From NCBI GenBank assembly GCA_031213475.1, contig JARUPZ010000014.1, positions 5,108,556 to 5,172,555 of the forward strand: DNA of 64,000 nt, read 5' to 3'. The position numbers and the translations under genes are program-made. This DNA is from Nereocystis luetkeana (taxonomy: Eukaryota; Sar; Phaeophyceae; Laminariales; Laminariaceae). Positions 30,758 to 42,035 of the stretch are shown here, in pieces. Below the pieces are notes generated by a model. The model was not told the origin of the DNA, ran no database searches, and worked only from the letters and a program-made list of their open reading frames with translations. Numbering within the stretch: the first letter of the stretch is position 1; each line of letters starts with the position of its first letter.

Positions 30758-32590
30758 TTATATTGCTGGGGTGGCGCCGGATGGTGTCAGGGGGACCCCC
30801 AAGCGTCCCGAGGGCGTGACATTCCTGTCTCTGGCTGTTTGAAGGTTTGCCATCGCTACTACAACAGCATTTCTCTGATCCACTTGCCCCCCTATCCGCG
30901 AGTCACCCTCCGACGCCAGGGCTTCTCCTCCCGGTGGTGTCGTTTCGGCCTCCGGGGGCAGAGGCCGCGCAGCACTTGGACAGGAACCTCCAACATTTGC
31001 CTCCATTCCACCTTGGCCGCCCTCGCGCGAGGGCGATTCGCTTCCAGTTGATCTAGGGGACGTTGCCGCCGCAAATGTTGCAGAGACGGTACTGGGCCTT
31101 GCTTGAAGGATCTCCACTTGTCCCGCTAGCGCGGCATCACTACCCCCCTCGGTGTGACGGCTTCCTACGGCACTCCCAGCAGCTCCTCCCTGCTCCACCT
31201 GCCCCCTAGTTTGCGGACCGCTCTCCGCCGCCGGGACCGTTCCCTCCGTTGTGGACACCGCCGCTGTCGGAAAAGGAGGCAAATCATCCCCTGCTACCAA
31301 CGCGTTTTGGGCCCCGGGGGTCCACTCTGCCGTCGGAAGAGGAGTTAGCGCATCACCTCCTTCCCGCACGTTTAGTACCCCGAGGGTGCACCTGGCCAGG
31401 GCTGTGCTGGATGTTGTCCGGGGGGTCCCCACTTGTCCCGCTGACGTATCGTCCCTGTTCCCTGTGGCCTGACGGTTCTCTGTGGCATTTCCAGCAGTGC
31501 CGCCCTGATCGTTCTGCCCCCCTATTAACGGTCCGCTCTCCAGCACCTGACCTGCCCCTTCTGGCGTGTCCGCCACTGCCGTCGGAAAAGGAGGCACCAC
31601 GTCACCTGCCTCCAATGCATTTCGGACCCCGAGGGTCCACCTAGTCAGGCGTTCCTCCCATTCGGCATGGAGGCCTGCCAGAAACTCTTGGGCTTGTGGT
31701 GCGATGTAGATCCTCCGATTTGGGAGTCGGAGCATGATATCCCTCGGTCGGATGGCGTACGCGGCAAAACGCTCACGGTAGTCGGCGGCGGCCGCTTGCC
31801 ATTCCCTCGTGCGGGGGAAGTCGAGGTAAGCCGCTCGAGGAATGCCCAGGGCATCGCTGAACAGGGAGCACAGCAGGAACGAAGAGGTTGGGCTCCTTCC
31901 ATGGGTTCTCATCATGTGCTCGAACGTGTGGTGATGACCAGTCGTCACATAACTGGCCGGTACCAGCTGGGTGCCCTCCTCCTCAAGAAGTTCGGCGAAC
32001 AGCAGGGCACCTCCTACTGCCGACCACCTTCCCCCCGGCCGTGGTCTGGGAAGGTCCTCGGTTAATTCTGCCGGATGGGGAGGTCGGGTTCTTACGGGCC
32101 ATTCGGAGCCACACTCGACGCATGGCCGCGGGTCTGTGTGCCCATATGCGAGGCGTTCCGCCCGATCCAGCATGCAGCCGGCGTGTACCAACTGTCCGTT
32201 GTCATGGTCACAAGTGATGGTTGTCCTCAGATGGTCGACCTCTGGATTCCTATCTGAGTTTTCTATGTCCTCACCGCAATAGATACATAGGCCTACTAGC
32301 GCGGTGTCCCTTGTGATCTCTCGGCTCTCTGGCGAACCTGGAGCGGCACCTCTCTGTCCATGCTGCCCCCCTGCTAACCGGTCGTCCCCCTGCGCCGAGT
32401 CCGTCCGCTCCGGTGGGGCCGCCACCGCCGTCGGAAAAGGAGGCAGCGCGTCACCTGCCTCCAGCGCCCTTTGGACACCAAGGGTCCACCTCGTCAGTCG
32501 TTCTTCCCATTCGGCGTCAAGGCCCGCCAGATACTCTTGGACATGAGGTCCAATGTAGAGCCTCCGGTTTGGGAGTCGCAGTAGTACGTT
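30758..32590 (-). CDS. ORF1 continuation after in-frame TAG, zinc-finger module 2
   Basis: Same frame as the upstream ORF1 part, open for about 610 codons after the TAG at 32591-32593, ending in a double stop TAA-TAG. It starts with LLRLPNRRLYIG, then repeats the upstream module: CIYCGE...HAGCMLDRAERLAYGH.DPRPCVECGSEWP, PPHPAEL, YVTTGHHHTFEHM, GRSPTSSFLLCSLFSDALG, AYLDFPRTREW. Next come three or four copies of a LGV-NA-EAGD--PPFPTAV unit and a Gly/Ser/Thr-rich tail. Continuation without further stops suggests a recent nonsense change or suppression rather than a separate gene. Confidence 0.65.
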   Translation of the reverse strand, partial: NVLLRLPNRRLYIGPHVQEYLAGLDAEWEERLTRWTLGVQRALEAGDALPPFPTAVAAPPERTDSAQGDDRLAGGQHGQRGAAPGSPESREITRDTALVGLCIYCGEDIENSDRNPEVDHLRTTITCDHDNGQLVHAGCMLDRAERLAYGHTDPRPCVECGSEWPVRTRPPHPAELTEDLPRPRPGGRWSAVGGALLFAELLEEEGTQLVPASYVTTGHHHTFEHMMRTHGRSPTSSFLLCSLFSDALGIPRAAYLDFPRTREWQAAAADYRERFAAYAIRPRDIMLRLPNRRIYIAPQAQEFLAGLHAEWEERLTRWTLGVRNALEAGDVVPPFPTAVADTPEGAGQVLESGPLIGGQNDQGGTAGNATENRQATGNRDDTSAGQVGTPRTTSSTALARCTLGVLNVREGGDALTPLPTAEWTPGAQNALVAGDDLPPFPTAAVSTTEGTVPAAESGPQTRGQVEQGGAAGSAVGSRHTEGGSDAALAGQVEILQARPSTVSATFAAATSPRSTGSESPSREGGQGGMEANVGGSCPSAARPLPPEAETTPPGGEALASEGDSRIGGQVDQRNAVVVAMANLQTARDRNVTPSGRLGVPLTPSGATPAI

Positions 32591-33150
32591 CTAGGGTCGG
32601 ATGCCGTACGCGACGAACAGCGTACGATAGTGGGCGGCCGCCGCTTCCCATTCCCTCGTTCGGGGGAAATCGAGGTAGGCCTGTTGCGGTAGATCCAGTG
32701 CATCGCTGAAAAGGGAGCACAACACGAACGAAGAGGTTGGGCTTCTCCCCAGGGCACTCACCATGTGCTCGAATGTGTTGTGAACCCCGGTCGTCACGTA
32801 ACTGGCTGACTCCGCGCCGAAGTCACTCCGCTCAAGGAGGGCGGCGAACTGCAGGGCACTACTCACCGCCGCCCACCTCCCCCCCTGCTCGGACATGGGC
32901 AGCCCTCTGGCAAGTTCCGCCGGGTGGGGTGGCCTGCCCCCCTCCGGCCACGACGACTGGCACACTACGCAGGACCTCGGGTCGGCATGCCCTCTCGCGA
33001 TGCGATCTGCCCGGCCCAGCATGCAGCGTGCATGCACAAACCCTCCGTGGGCGCACGGGCTAGGTACTCGCACGTGGCTGCCCCCCGACTCTCCAGCAGA
33101 GTCATCGAAAACCTGGCCGCAATAGGTGCACGATGTTTCGGCGTCATCTC
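31560..33150 (-). repeat. Internal tandem duplication in ORF1
   Basis: The zinc-finger plus YVTTG..FEHM..SSF.LCSLFSDAL..AYLDFPRTREW module occurs twice, head to tail, about 0.9 kb apart (around 33140-32400 and 32285-31560). Protein similarity is high through the LDFPRTREW...RLPNRR region. Confidence 0.85.
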
Positions 33151-35200
33151 CCCTCCCTCCTTGTACTTGCTGGCGGCCTTCGTCCTGGCTTGTGGCCTCC
33201 TCCACACCCGAGATCACCGATCGCCATAGGATTTCCAACTGACGCTGTTGATAGGCTCCCCGATCGGAAGCGCGGTCGTACCTCAGATGGATCCTCGGCA
33301 GAATTTCCGTGAGGAGGAACGTTCTCCGACGCGACGGTCCTGTTACTTCCCGAATGGCTACCCCAAACCGGTCGTCTCCCCTATTGTCTGCTCCCTCCAC
33401 GCTTTCAACGGCACATCTCCTGTGGACGAGCCAACCGGAGAAAGAAAACCTCTCGTCGTCTTCCATAGTCCTGTCGCAGACCCCACATAGTGCATACAGT
33501 TGTGGAATCGTGCTACGCCAGTCCCAAGAGAGGTTCTCCTCGTCTCGCGCTGTAGCGTTCAGTGTCAAGTCCACCCTTTCCGGCACAATGTGGGTCCTGC
33601 TCCGAAGGCGGTTCTCGGCAACGGTGACCCTGTTGACTAAATCGCGTTCGTCCTGCGTGTCCGCCGACCTGCCAATAGTGCGAATCTGTTGCAGGAGGGG
33701 GCGGAGGTCCACCTCTTCTTGTTGAACTTCGTGTAGGGCGGGGTTCGGGCACGTGACTTGGCGTGCCTCGCCGATGAATCTGGCTCGAGGGATTGCGTCC
33801 TCGCAAAAACCTAAAGCGCAGCGGCGATGCACGTTGCACGAGCAGGACAGCTGTACGCGTTCAGTCTCCTCCACCAGTCCATGACAAATGCTACATATCA
33901 ATCGTTCGCCCCTCTCGCCCCCTGTGGTCCTTGTGGATGCCCCCCTTCCCCTCTCGGCCGGTATCTCCTGCCGCGCGATCGCTAGGGCCTCTGTCATAAC
34001 CTCGTCACGGTGCTGACGGGACGCCATCCCGTCGGCTTCGCTAATTGTTACGGTCGCCCGACACGCCGGGCAGCGCAGGTCGGCCCCTGCCCTAACACGA
34101 AGTGCGGCGTAGCACGGTAGGTGCAGCCGGTGAGGGCAGTTCCCTAGATATACCATCGGGGCCACCAAGGCCTCGTAGCACACGCAGCAGTCTTCCGAAG
34201 TCTCTTGCTGGGGCTGCCCTCTTTCTGCTGACGTCTGCAATGGTGGCCGTGGTGACGATGGCGGTGGTTCGGACGTCAGGGGGGGTTCCGAACTTCCTCC
34301 ACCCTGTGTCGATGCGCACGTCGGTTGTGATGAACTTGGTGGCGCCAACTGTGCCGTTCTAGCCGCTGACAGCATTGACGATTCGAGCGCAAGGATCATG
34401 TCCGGCGTCAGAAGTGGTGTGTCTGTCGAGGGACGGGTAGTTGTCGGTAGACGCGGTGGCGGGGATGGTGGCGACGGCGGCGAACCTTCCATGGCGGATA
34501 CCCCAAGCGGAAGGGGGGTCGTCAAGGGATTCCCCGCACCCGTTGCCGTCGGTGGTTGCGTGGTTTCTCGCGCCCGCTGTGCTGCACGGGGTGTATCCGG
34601 AGATGGTTCCGGCGACGACGGTGCCGGCTCCAAAAGTGCTATCGATGACGTAAGCTGCGTCGTCGTTGGCTGCTGACGGGAGGATCCGTGAAGCGACTCG
34701 GTGGGAGGTTGGCGTCTTTCCTCCTCCTCCAATGATTGTGCGACGGCCCTAGCGGCTATCCGGGTGCGAGCCCTTGTCCTGGTGGATATAAGGTCCTCTG
34801 CAGGTACTCTCGTCATGGCCCGCCGCCGTTCGTCTATTGTTGTTACCGCCCTTGTGGACGGTCCGAGTTGCGCCGCCGCTCCGTTGGGACCTCTTCCAAC
34901 GGTGGTACCGCTATTGGTGTGATGGCGACCCCCTCTCGCTTCTACCCTAGCTCTCTCCGTGCTAGGTGCATCGTCCTCGTGCGATGTCTCCTCCTGAACG
35001 GGGGGGGGGGCGACCGCTCTTGGGTCTTGAGAGGCCTGTGCCGCCCCCATTGGTAGCGGAGTAGGAAACCCTACCCTAGTGTGAGCTCCATCGTCGACGA
35101 AAGCTGCCCCGTACCCCAACTGGCTCCTCAAAGATGTGAGTCCGCCCAAGTTCCCCCTCCGGACAAGGCTCCCAGCCGCAACACGAGCGTCTTGAGACAT
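32591..35200 (-). CDS. Multi-RING zinc-finger protein (ORF1 of non-LTR retroelement)
   Basis: From the ATG at 35198-35200 about 869 codons run to a TAG. The first third is Pro/Ser/Thr-rich. A RING-H2-like finger follows (CCVCYEAL...CPHRLHLPCY...CPAC, residues ~337-383), then a second cluster (CSICHGL...CSCNVHRRCA...C, ~432-475), a third (CGVCDRT...HRRCA, ~570-600) and a fourth module (CTYCGQVF...HARCMLGRADR...CVVCQSSWP) with a conserved PPHPAEL...SYVTTG...GRSPTSSF...AYLDFPRTREW tail. RING domains usually recruit E2 ubiquitin enzymes; that role here is inference. Position upstream of RT on the same strand, with a -1 overlap, points to ORF1 of the same element. Confidence 0.75.
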   Translation of the reverse strand: MSQDARVAAGSLVRRGNLGGLTSLRSQLGYGAAFVDDGAHTRVGFPTPLPMGAAQASQDPRAVAPPPVQEETSHEDDAPSTERARVEARGGRHHTNSGTTVGRGPNGAAAQLGPSTRAVTTIDERRRAMTRVPAEDLISTRTRARTRIAARAVAQSLEEEERRQPPTESLHGSSRQQPTTTQLTSSIALLEPAPSSPEPSPDTPRAAQRARETTQPPTATGAGNPLTTPLPLGVSAMEGSPPSPPSPPPRLPTTTRPSTDTPLLTPDMILALESSMLSAARTAQLAPPSSSQPTCASTQGGGSSEPPLTSEPPPSSPRPPLQTSAERGQPQQETSEDCCVCYEALVAPMVYLGNCPHRLHLPCYAALRVRAGADLRCPACRATVTISEADGMASRQHRDEVMTEALAIARQEIPAERGRGASTRTTGGERGERLICSICHGLVEETERVQLSCSCNVHRRCALGFCEDAIPRARFIGEARQVTCPNPALHEVQQEEVDLRPLLQQIRTIGRSADTQDERDLVNRVTVAENRLRSRTHIVPERVDLTLNATARDEENLSWDWRSTIPQLYALCGVCDRTMEDDERFSFSGWLVHRRCAVESVEGADNRGDDRFGVAIREVTGPSRRRTFLLTEILPRIHLRYDRASDRGAYQQRQLEILWRSVISGVEEATSQDEGRQQVQGGRGDDAETSCTYCGQVFDDSAGESGGSHVRVPSPCAHGGFVHARCMLGRADRIARGHADPRSCVVCQSSWPEGGRPPHPAELARGLPMSEQGGRWAAVSSALQFAALLERSDFGAESASYVTTGVHNTFEHMVSALGRSPTSSFVLCSLFSDALDLPQQAYLDFPRTREWEAAAAHYRTLFVAYGIRP

Positions 35201-35426
35201 CGCGTTCAGGTCCCGGGAGCCCGGTTCCGCACCCGGCGGTAGTGGGGGAGAAGACCTCACCCCACTTTGAGCAACACTATCGACGGGAAGTGCACGGCAC
35301 CCCTGCTGGCTCCTTGCGGGCGTGCCCCTACACCAATTATATATACTCTACAGACTACAACAGTTACTGTAGTAGTAGTTCAGAATTATATATCTGCGTG
35401 TCGAAAACAGCGTCAGTAACACGGAA

Positions 35427-35446
35427 AGGGTTAGGGTTAGGGTTTT
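35427..35446 (+). repeat. Short telomere-like tract
   Basis: GGGTTAGGGTTAGGGTTTTT, two to three TTAGGG units, about 80 bp beyond the upstream limit of the ORF1 frame. Confidence 0.7.
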
Positions 35447-35448
35447 TT

Positions 35449-35512
35449 CGGTGGTTCAAGTGGTTAACCTCGAATTCTACTTGTGTTTGAGTCCTGGGTT
35501 CGAGCCCCAGGT
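35449..35512 (+). repeat. tRNA-like sequence, probably a SINE head or tRNA pseudogene
   Basis: TGGTTCAAGTGG fits the pol III A box and GGTTCGAGCCC the B box, inside a good T-arm (CTGGG/CCCAG). The acceptor strands do not pair, so this is not an intact tRNA. An A-rich stretch (AAAAATAAAAATAAAAAGG) follows at about 35537. Confidence 0.45.
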
Positions 35513-36138
35513 GGGTCGAACATTTGACTATATTTGCAAAAATAAAAATAAAAAGGATTCAATTGTTGAGAGCGCCTTGCAGCGTGGGTAGGCACAGTTC
35601 GATGCGAGTCGACGAGGGAAGAAAAGGCTGAAATCTTCCCGCGATAGAAATGAAGGCACGTACCGTAGCGGGAATGGGGGAGAAGAGCCTGCTATGTGAC
35701 CCCGGATCTGAGTTACGAGTTGAAAGGAGAGAGAGAAGAGAGAAGACGTGCGAAGATAATAAATGGGATGAGCGGAAAAAAAAAAAAAAAAGCCAAAATA
35801 AAACGAAAAACATCATCATTATTAATAGTAGAAGGAAACAGCTTCTCTGTATGTATGTATTGATATGCAGGCATAACCAGGGTTGGTGCACGATGAAAAA
35901 GTTATCACCAGGGTAATTATTTGTCAACAAAAAAAATGTGATTGTCAAATAAGTACTCACGGCAACAGCATAGCCGACTATTATTGGCAAAAACGGTAGA
36001 AAACTCTACTACAGCAGTAACATCATTACAACAACAGTAGTTACTGGCAGCAACAACAACAGGTCTACACACGATTAAGGACACCATGAAAAAATATCTG
36101 CCTTTCTTTGTCTTGAAAGGGTTCTCTCTGCGTTTAAA

Positions 36139-36480
36139 TTGATGGCTGCCAAAAGCAGTATGATCTATCTTCTCATGGTTCCAGCAGCTTCCAGCAGCAG
36201 ACTAACTAGTGGCAACGGCAGCACAGTACTATTATTGTACCTACTGTCAATGCTACTACTACTACTACTACTACTACTATTATTACTGCTACAACTACTA
36301 CTACTATTAATACTATTCATACTAACTACTGCCAGGTATAATACTACTACTACTAGTAACTGCTGCTGCTGCGCTACTCTTATTACTACTACTACTGTCG
36401 CTGCTACTATTAATACTAGTACTGCAACAACTAAATTAATACTACTCTCCTTCCCCTCCACTATTTCTACTACTACTACT
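36139..36480. repeat. TAC/TAG microsatellite-bearing repeat
   Basis: The segment 36330-36480 is a direct copy of 37405-37545, both running ACTGCCAGGTATAATAC ... CTTCCCCTCCACTATTTC. Frames across it are repeat artefacts. Confidence 0.75.
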
Positions 36481-36481
36481 A

Positions 36482-36840
36482 CAGACAAATCTGAAAAATG
36501 GGAACGAAACAAAAAATGAGAACGGACGTTTTTTTTTAGAAAGCAAACCAATTGTGTACAACTCCAAGAAAAAAAGTTGACAGTCCTGTGGGGCTGTACA
36601 GCAGCCTTCGAATGAGCTGTCGCTCAGGCTGGAAGTCCTCGGCATCGCCGAGGTAGCCAGCATCTAGAGAAATCACAATAGAGCCAGCGTATATCGCTTT
36701 TTGCGCCCACCCGAAGGCACGAGATGGAGCATGACCGTTCTGACGAGCTCCTCTCACAGGGCTGGCCAAGGGGTTTCGCAGGATCATTTTGGTTCTCTGA
36801 TGCACCACATGGTTCTGGAGATACGGCTTGGTTCTCATTT
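36482..36840 (-). mobile_element. Small TIR element D, copy 1 (one end lost)
   Basis: The plus-strand left edge AGACAAATCTGAAAAATG matches the right terminus of the copy ending at 52212, inverted. The other terminus is missing and TACCCTAACCCTC stands in its place. It contains the 100-aa ORF listed separately. Confidence 0.6.
36536..36838 (-). CDS. Conserved short ORF in TIR element D
   Basis: 100 aa starting MRTKPYLQNHVVHQRTKMIL and containing RAFGWAQKAIYAGSIVISLD and PERQLIRRLLYSPTGLSTFF. The same peptide is encoded at 51538-51717 (broken by a 5-bp insertion) and 51907-52146. No family recognised. It could be an exon captured by a MITE, a transposase scrap, or a frame kept by recent copying. 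Confidence 0.3.
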   Translation of the reverse strand: MRTKPYLQNHVVHQRTKMILRNPLASPVRGARQNGHAPSRAFGWAQKAIYAGSIVISLDAGYLGDAEDFQPERQLIRRLLYSPTGLSTFFLGVVHNWFAF

Positions 36841-36850
36841 TACCCTAACC

Positions 36851-37922
<1,072 letters not shown>

Positions 37923-38299
37923 GTGATATACAGTCGATACCTGCTACCAATTTCCTTCACAGGTAGACAGACCGAGAGGGAGCAAGTTTTGTCCTCACAT
38001 ACGTACGTGCTCCGTGTTAGGTGTGTGGTGTACGTCGTAGGGTTGGGTGAAACATACATGACGCTCGACAGACGTCTACTGCTGCTGCTCTATCTACAGT
38101 ACTGCTGCTGCTTCTTCTACTGAATATTTTGATCAAAATCAAAACTGGACAACAAGCGGGCATTTTCAAGATTGATTGTTGATTTTTTAAACGCAAAGAA
38201 TAATCAGCGGAGAACATTTTTGTTGTTGTTGGAAGTGTTCGTCGTATAATACGGGCATTTTAGTACAAATAATACAATATCCAGCCAGGCAGTCGGGCA

Positions 38300-38670
38300 G
38301 TGTGGGCCATGCCCGGTGCCGGCAGTACAGCGAGACGGGAGGCAGTATGAACCTGGCTCTGTGGCTCTTGCCCCGTTGCGACTACCTGCTGCTGAGAGCG
38401 TGACTGAACAACTACAATAATAGCTATTAATAGGTGTGACACCATTATTACCTGTGCTATATTACCAAAAAAATCTCCCAGGTAGACGGACCCCGTTATA
38501 GTCATGGAGGTGCTTGGTGTTGGGTGTGCACCACCCGTCAAAGGGCTTGATGCATCAAGTACGACAGCCGACAGGTGCGTACTGCTGTCGCTGCTGTATG
38601 TCTGCTGCTGCTGTTACTTCTTCTGCTGAGGTTGAAAACCCATCTACTGCAGAGGGAGTGGGGGAGGGGG
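38300..38670. repeat. Dispersed repeat family C, copy 2
   Basis: Shares AACCTGGCTCTGTGGCTCTTG, CAGGTAGACGGACC, ACCACCCGTCAAA and ACGACAGCCGACAG blocks with 24690-25080. It is followed by a G-rich run at 38660-38690. Confidence 0.7.
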
Positions 38671-40137
38671 GGGGGGGAAGGGGGGTATATTTGGTTGCTG
38701 AAAAAAAATACCAGGTAAATAAATTAAAAAAACATTTTTTTCAAGTAAAATTTGAAATGCCTATCACACACACTGGATATCGTCGTATGATACTGGGCCC
38801 AAAGACACTCTCGACTGCCACACTTCGTGGGTGCTTGCCTGTGGCCTGACCTCGTGTCCTTCGCTGGGTCAAAGTGGCCCAGTTGTGTGCAGACCTGTGT
38901 TCAGACTTGTGCCTGCGTGTTTCATGTTGTTTGTGTTCCTGTGCAACAACACGCGTTTACACGAAGCAAAACACGACTAACTCTCGAAACAGCGTACGAA
39001 GCATGCTGGACTTTTCTGTAGGCGCCTCGGGGCTGGTTACAACGTCGTACAGCAGTAGCAGTACTGCTGCAACACTCCACCCTTCTGCTGTGCGTCTTTC
39101 CGGGTGTGGTACGCTGGGAAATATTTTCAATCAGGGTCCATCATCGCCCTCTTTTGGTCAGTAGTAGTAGTCGTAGGTGCCGCAGTAACAACGGTGGTAG
39201 TAGTAGTGGTAGGAGTGGTGGTACAATATTTGTACTACAGTAAGTGGTAGTAGTCGCATTGAAAAATACGACGGCAGGTACGCGTATAGTCGCAGTAACC
39301 AGGGTAGTGGTAGCATTTCTAACAGTTCGTACTAATATCCGCGAGTATTACACACGAGCGCCTTTCGTATGTACAGTATGCGTAAAGTATTACTGTAGCA
39401 GGTCGTAGTATTATCATACAGTAGTAGTACTAAAAGACACTACGATCAAGTATGATAACAATGCCCCCCCCCCCGCAGAAAAGCTGCTGGGCTGGAAGGT
39501 ATTGTACCCACATGACATAATTAATTGAACTGCGCTGTAAACTGGGCACGGTGGCCAACCTGGAAGACGTTGAACGAAACCAGGCCACGGGCTACCGTGT
39601 GCATGTCTGCTTTTGTGCAACCGGTGTTGGTTGGAACCGGTGCTCTGCAGGTCTCGCACTGTGATGAAAATAAGGCATAGACGCAAACTATCTTCCGGCA
39701 CACGGACAAACATTCACTCTAACAGACACACAATAGCAGTCAATAACTAAATAGTGAAAGCCTCACGCACCCCGATATATATGAAGAGGCGTTTAAGCCA
39801 AAAAAGGCTCTAAATGGCCTCGGTCGCTGCTCTCCCTCGGCGTTATCTCCTCACATCAGTTTATTAGTGTTACCAGGTGGTTCGTTCACCGTCCGACAAA
39901 ACACAGATCCTACTTCAATGGAACAAACAGTGCCTCTATTCTCACACACACGGCATTGTACTTCCTGCAACATGCAACGCGCGTACACGCACATACATGA
40001 ACACATTCTACACGACAGTAATAAATAAAGTCGTAGCAGGGTAAGAGCTACGTGCACATTTTTTTTTTGTAATCATCACTTTTTACTTTCCGGCCTAACT
40101 CGTAGGAGGTTTTACCCTGAACAAGCTTCTGGACTAC
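38671..40137. other. No convincing gene
   Basis: Contains low-complexity GTA/GTG stretches around 39160-39250 and 39400-39430 and small frames without supporting features. Confidence 0.45.
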
Positions 40138-40246
40138 TATTACGGGGGACCATAGTTAATAGGACCAAATATTGTTGGTAAAATTTGTTAAATATATAGG
40201 TTTTTATGTATACCATAGGTCCTATTAACTATGGTCCCCCGTAATA
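40138..40246. mobile_element. MITE, TATTACGGGGG family, 109 bp, perfect TIRs
   Basis: A 29-bp perfect terminal inverted repeat starts TATTACGGGGGACCATAG. The core reads GGACCAAATATTGTTGG...CCATAGGTCC. It is the reverse orientation of the copy at 55626. Confidence 0.93.
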
Positions 40247-40404
40247 GCTGTCTACCCTTCTCCCCCCCGGTACGTGCCTTTACTTTTTGTCGCGCATAGG
40301 GTTCAGCATTCCCACTGCATGCACTGCTCGTCGATTTTCATCGAATGTAGCTGACTCACGCTCTCGCGCTTTCCGCTAATCAATTTATTTCATGCAAGAA
40401 AAAT

Positions 40405-40490
40405 CCATTACGAGCATGCACTCGGTGGGACTTGAACCCGCGAAACTGATCTTAGTAGGCTCGCGGACCACCTACCAAGCCACCGGGGAC
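40405..40490 (-). repeat. tRNA-like sequence, degenerate
   Basis: The minus strand carries a perfect B box GGTTCAAGTCC within CGCGGGTTCAAGTCCCACCG and a weaker A-box-like TGGCTTGGTAGG. The acceptor stem is poor. Likely a SINE head or tRNA pseudogene. Confidence 0.35.
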
Positions 40491-40539
40491 ACCGGCATGA
40501 TACCAGGTACTTACTTGGTATATATTCACAAAAATCACC

Positions 40540-40655
40540 ATTCCGGTGGACCATATCTTCTGGTAAACAGGACCAAATGTTGCTGGCAAAAAAAGATACA
40601 TATAAAGGTGTTTGTGTGTACCGTAGGTCCAATTTACTATTATAGTCCCCCGTAC
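40540..40655. mobile_element. MITE, TATTACGGGGG family, worn copy
   Basis: Ends ATTCCGGTGGACCATA and TATAGTCCCCCGTA. The core keeps GGACCAAATGTTGCTGG and ACCGTAGGTCC. Confidence 0.7.
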
Positions 40656-42035
40656 GTCATAGGGAGCTCGAAGATTCGTCGGAACTCATTTATTAAAGGT
40701 ATGTGTGACGCTTCGATCACGCGTACTGAGGACTGAGGATTTGTATCGACTCGCCATGCCGGATTCACATACTGTGTATGTATGAGGAAGACTAAATCTG
40801 GTTCGGAAGACACACAGACAGGTAGTTTGAGGTTTCAATAGAACAGACGCTCTCTCGACCAAACTCAAACGTCAGCATGAGTACATACATACATAATATA
40901 CGCGATTATTTCCAGAGTCAAGCCCCGAAGAGAGGGGTCGCGGCTTCGCCCGACCCGAGGTGGTGATCCTGGAAATAAATATGGTTGACCTTTGAAGGTT
41001 AGTTTCCCACTACTTTACATCCCATCAAGATCATTCCTGAATTTCGCGTTCTATTCTGTGGTTTTGGGTGAGGAGCTGTAGCTGCCCGCAAGTGAAGTGC
41101 TAACGTTCAATCGAGGGTTGTTTTTCGTTCCCTTTTGTGCACACCAAATCTCGAGCAATTTAGACCACTGCAGCACCTCTAAGGCGAGGGGTTGATTTTT
41201 TTTCGGTTGAAAACCTGCTTTAGATCAATCTCGAGAAAAACGCAAGCTGCTGCAATGAGCCCCTTTCAGGTCACGGTCGCTCTCCGGTTAGCGCAAAGTT
41301 CTAACCGCAGCCGGTCCCAAATAGCCATGTTTTCTATATTCCATGCGAAGTTCTAGAGCTTAAAGTGACCGGAAACCCGGGAACGGGACACGTTTGGGTG
41401 CCAGCGTGGCCTTGAGTGTTTAATATAATTACCGAAACTCGGATTTTAAGGGTACCAAAAACAGAGGCTAATAAACAACTCAAACACCTCGAGAAAGCGA
41501 ATATGTACAATTACCCTCGGCATCGTAAGAAAGGACGGCTAGCGAATTCATATTGTTGTGTTGGTTCTTCAATCAGGCAAAATAGGCAATAATACCTACA
41601 AAAAAAACAGCATGTTCTTCAATGATAACTGCTGCCGCCGTAAAAAATGCAAGCCTGGTCGCAACCCGGTACGACGAGGCTTATCTGCTTCTTTATACGC
41701 ATACAGTGACATAGTATGATAGACGAGACGGGGATACCAAACAAGCCGGCGAGGTTCCGGCTTGTTCAAAAACAAGAGCTGTGATCCAGACGGCGACCAA
41801 AACAAGTCCTGTGCATTGAATACGCCGTGGGTTGAGGTTGAAGCTTTAGATATTCCTAGTTTCGTACAGGGGTTGGGGTCGGCGGTTTGATTCTTTTCGG
41901 ATCGTACTCAGCAAAGCAGTACACTCAAAACCATGTTGTCTCGAATACGTACGTAGCTTAAACACAAACCTTGAATTTTCTTTCATTTATTTCTCGTTCC
42001 TCGAATTTTCTTCTTGTCCATGATGGTTCTTTTTT
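40656..42035. other. No convincing gene
   Basis: About 1.4 kb with short frames only. Nothing repeated elsewhere in the window was noticed. Confidence 0.45.

Larger units (their letters stand above)
26863..35260 (-). mobile_element. Non-LTR retroelement with RING ORF1, RT and endonuclease
   Basis: Three minus-strand reading frames in order ORF1, RT, zinc knuckle/endonuclease, all GC-rich compared with the flanks. No LTRs were found. Exact ends are not defined: the ORF1 frame is open to about 35346 upstream, and no poly-A or target duplication was identified. Telomere-like repeats and a tRNA-like sequence lie just outside the 5' end. Confidence 0.8.

Noticed and set aside
28075-35056. Plus-strand ORFs across the RING/RT element
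   Set aside because: Antisense shadows of the long minus-strand frames.
35449-35512. Functional tRNA gene
   Set aside because: A and B boxes are fine but the acceptor strands do not pair.
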